This document shows, piece by piece, positions 5,359-5,752 of a stretch of DNA of 5,752 nt (position 1 is the first letter of the stretch; each line of letters opens with the position of its first letter). Location: positions 1 through 5,752 of the forward strand of contig JAKATS010000223.1 in assembly GCA_021818645.1 (NCBI GenBank), read 5' to 3'. Under the pieces are notes generated by a model. It saw only the letters and a program-made list of their open reading frames with translations, did not search any database and was not told the DNA's origin. Made by a program: the position numbers and the translations under genes. Source of the stretch: Acidobacteriota bacterium (GTDB taxonomy: Bacteria; Acidobacteriota; Terriglobia; Terriglobales; SCQP01).

Positions 5359-5752
5359 ATGCCGAACAGAAAATCACTCCTCATATGCCTGGTTGTTTTA
5401 GCGGGTGCGGTTCCGGCCATGGCTCAACGGAAATCCCCAGCCCGTCCTCTGGGGCCCTGTGATATCTATGCCGCCGGGGGGACACCCTGCGCTGCCGCCT
5501 ACAGCACCACGCGCGCCATGTATGCCGGCTATCGGGGGCCGCTCTATCAGATACGGCGGCAATCGGATGGTAAGTCCCTCAATATCGGCGTAGTCCCGCC
5601 GTCGGCCGCGAACCCGGGCGGCTACGCCGATGCGGCCGCGCAGGATGCCTTCTGCGCCCATACCTATTGCTGGATCACCATACTCTACGACCAGTCGCCC
5701 AACCATAACAATCTCACGCAGGCGCCCCGCGGCGGCTGGAGCGGTCCGGCCC
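5359..5752 (+). CDS. Secreted GH54 alpha-L-arabinofuranosidase, partial (C-terminus off right edge)
   Basis: The first 131 residues are present. Residues 1-22 are a signal peptide (NRK basic start, hydrophobic core, cleavage after PAMA). The mature sequence begins the catalytic beta-sandwich of GH54, which releases terminal alpha-L-arabinofuranose from arabinoxylan, arabinan or pectin side chains. Diagnostic stretches are GPCDIYAAGGTPCAAAYSTT (32-51), ADAAAQDAFC (90-99), ITILYDQSPNHNNLTQAP (106-123) and GGWSGP (125-130). Cysteine pairs C34/C44 and C99/C104 have the spacing of two disulphides known in the fungal AbfB enzymes. The catalytic acids and the arabinose-binding C-terminal domain (CBM42) of those enzymes would lie past the window and cannot be checked. 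ATG 5359 is chosen because a TAG lies in frame one codon upstream and because it begins the signal peptide. No good ribosome binding site is visible. The gene probably has its own promoter, being separated from its neighbour by a terminator. Confidence 0.9.
   Translation, partial: MPNRKSLLICLVVLAGAVPAMAQRKSPARPLGPCDIYAAGGTPCAAAYSTTRAMYAGYRGPLYQIRRQSDGKSLNIGVVPPSAANPGGYADAAAQDAFCAHTYCWITILYDQSPNHNNLTQAPRGGWSGPA

Overview
This 5.75 kb window is GC-rich bacterial DNA with five genes: two complete ones on the plus strand, one complete one on the minus strand, and one cut off at each window edge. The combination of a secreted protein with W-x-P-G-x-W repeats, a plant-PUT-like APC permease and a bacterial GH54 arabinofuranosidase suggests a soil or plant-litter bacterium, most likely of the Acidobacteriota. 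That assignment is inference from gene content and composition, with no marker gene in the window to prove it.

Layout. From the left edge to 1450 (minus strand) lies the N-terminal 483 residues of a multi-pass membrane protein resembling GT-C-fold glycosyltransferases; its C-terminus is outside the window. A 188-bp gap follows, holding an 11-bp hairpin and part of a dispersed repeat. Positions 1639-2253 (minus) encode a small class I SAM-dependent methyltransferase of the UbiE/METTL7-like type. It is divergent from an APC-superfamily permease at about 2322-3794 (plus), whose start is uncertain and whose 5' end carries four tandem GGGAnnn heptamers. A 173-bp leader rich in inverted repeats precedes 3968-5017 (plus), which encodes an exported protein with an aromatic W-x-P-G-x-W half and a very Arg/Pro-rich, internally repeated tail. 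That gene ends at a strong intrinsic terminator (5039-5084). The following 0.27 kb is non-coding, with a second copy of the dispersed repeat and an AT-rich island. At 5359 begins a secreted GH54 alpha-L-arabinofuranosidase that runs off the right edge.

How the genes relate. They do not form one operon: directions change, the gaps are wide, and at least one strong terminator intervenes. The arabinofuranosidase would release arabinose from plant hemicellulose or pectin outside the cell. The permease would import amino acids or polyamines. The glycosyltransferase-like protein and the W-x-P-G-x-W protein act at or beyond the inner membrane. No defence, mobile or biosynthetic system is evident. 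The most unusual material is non-coding: a repeat family with two copies here, mutually exclusive stems in the leader before 3968, and the heptamer array.
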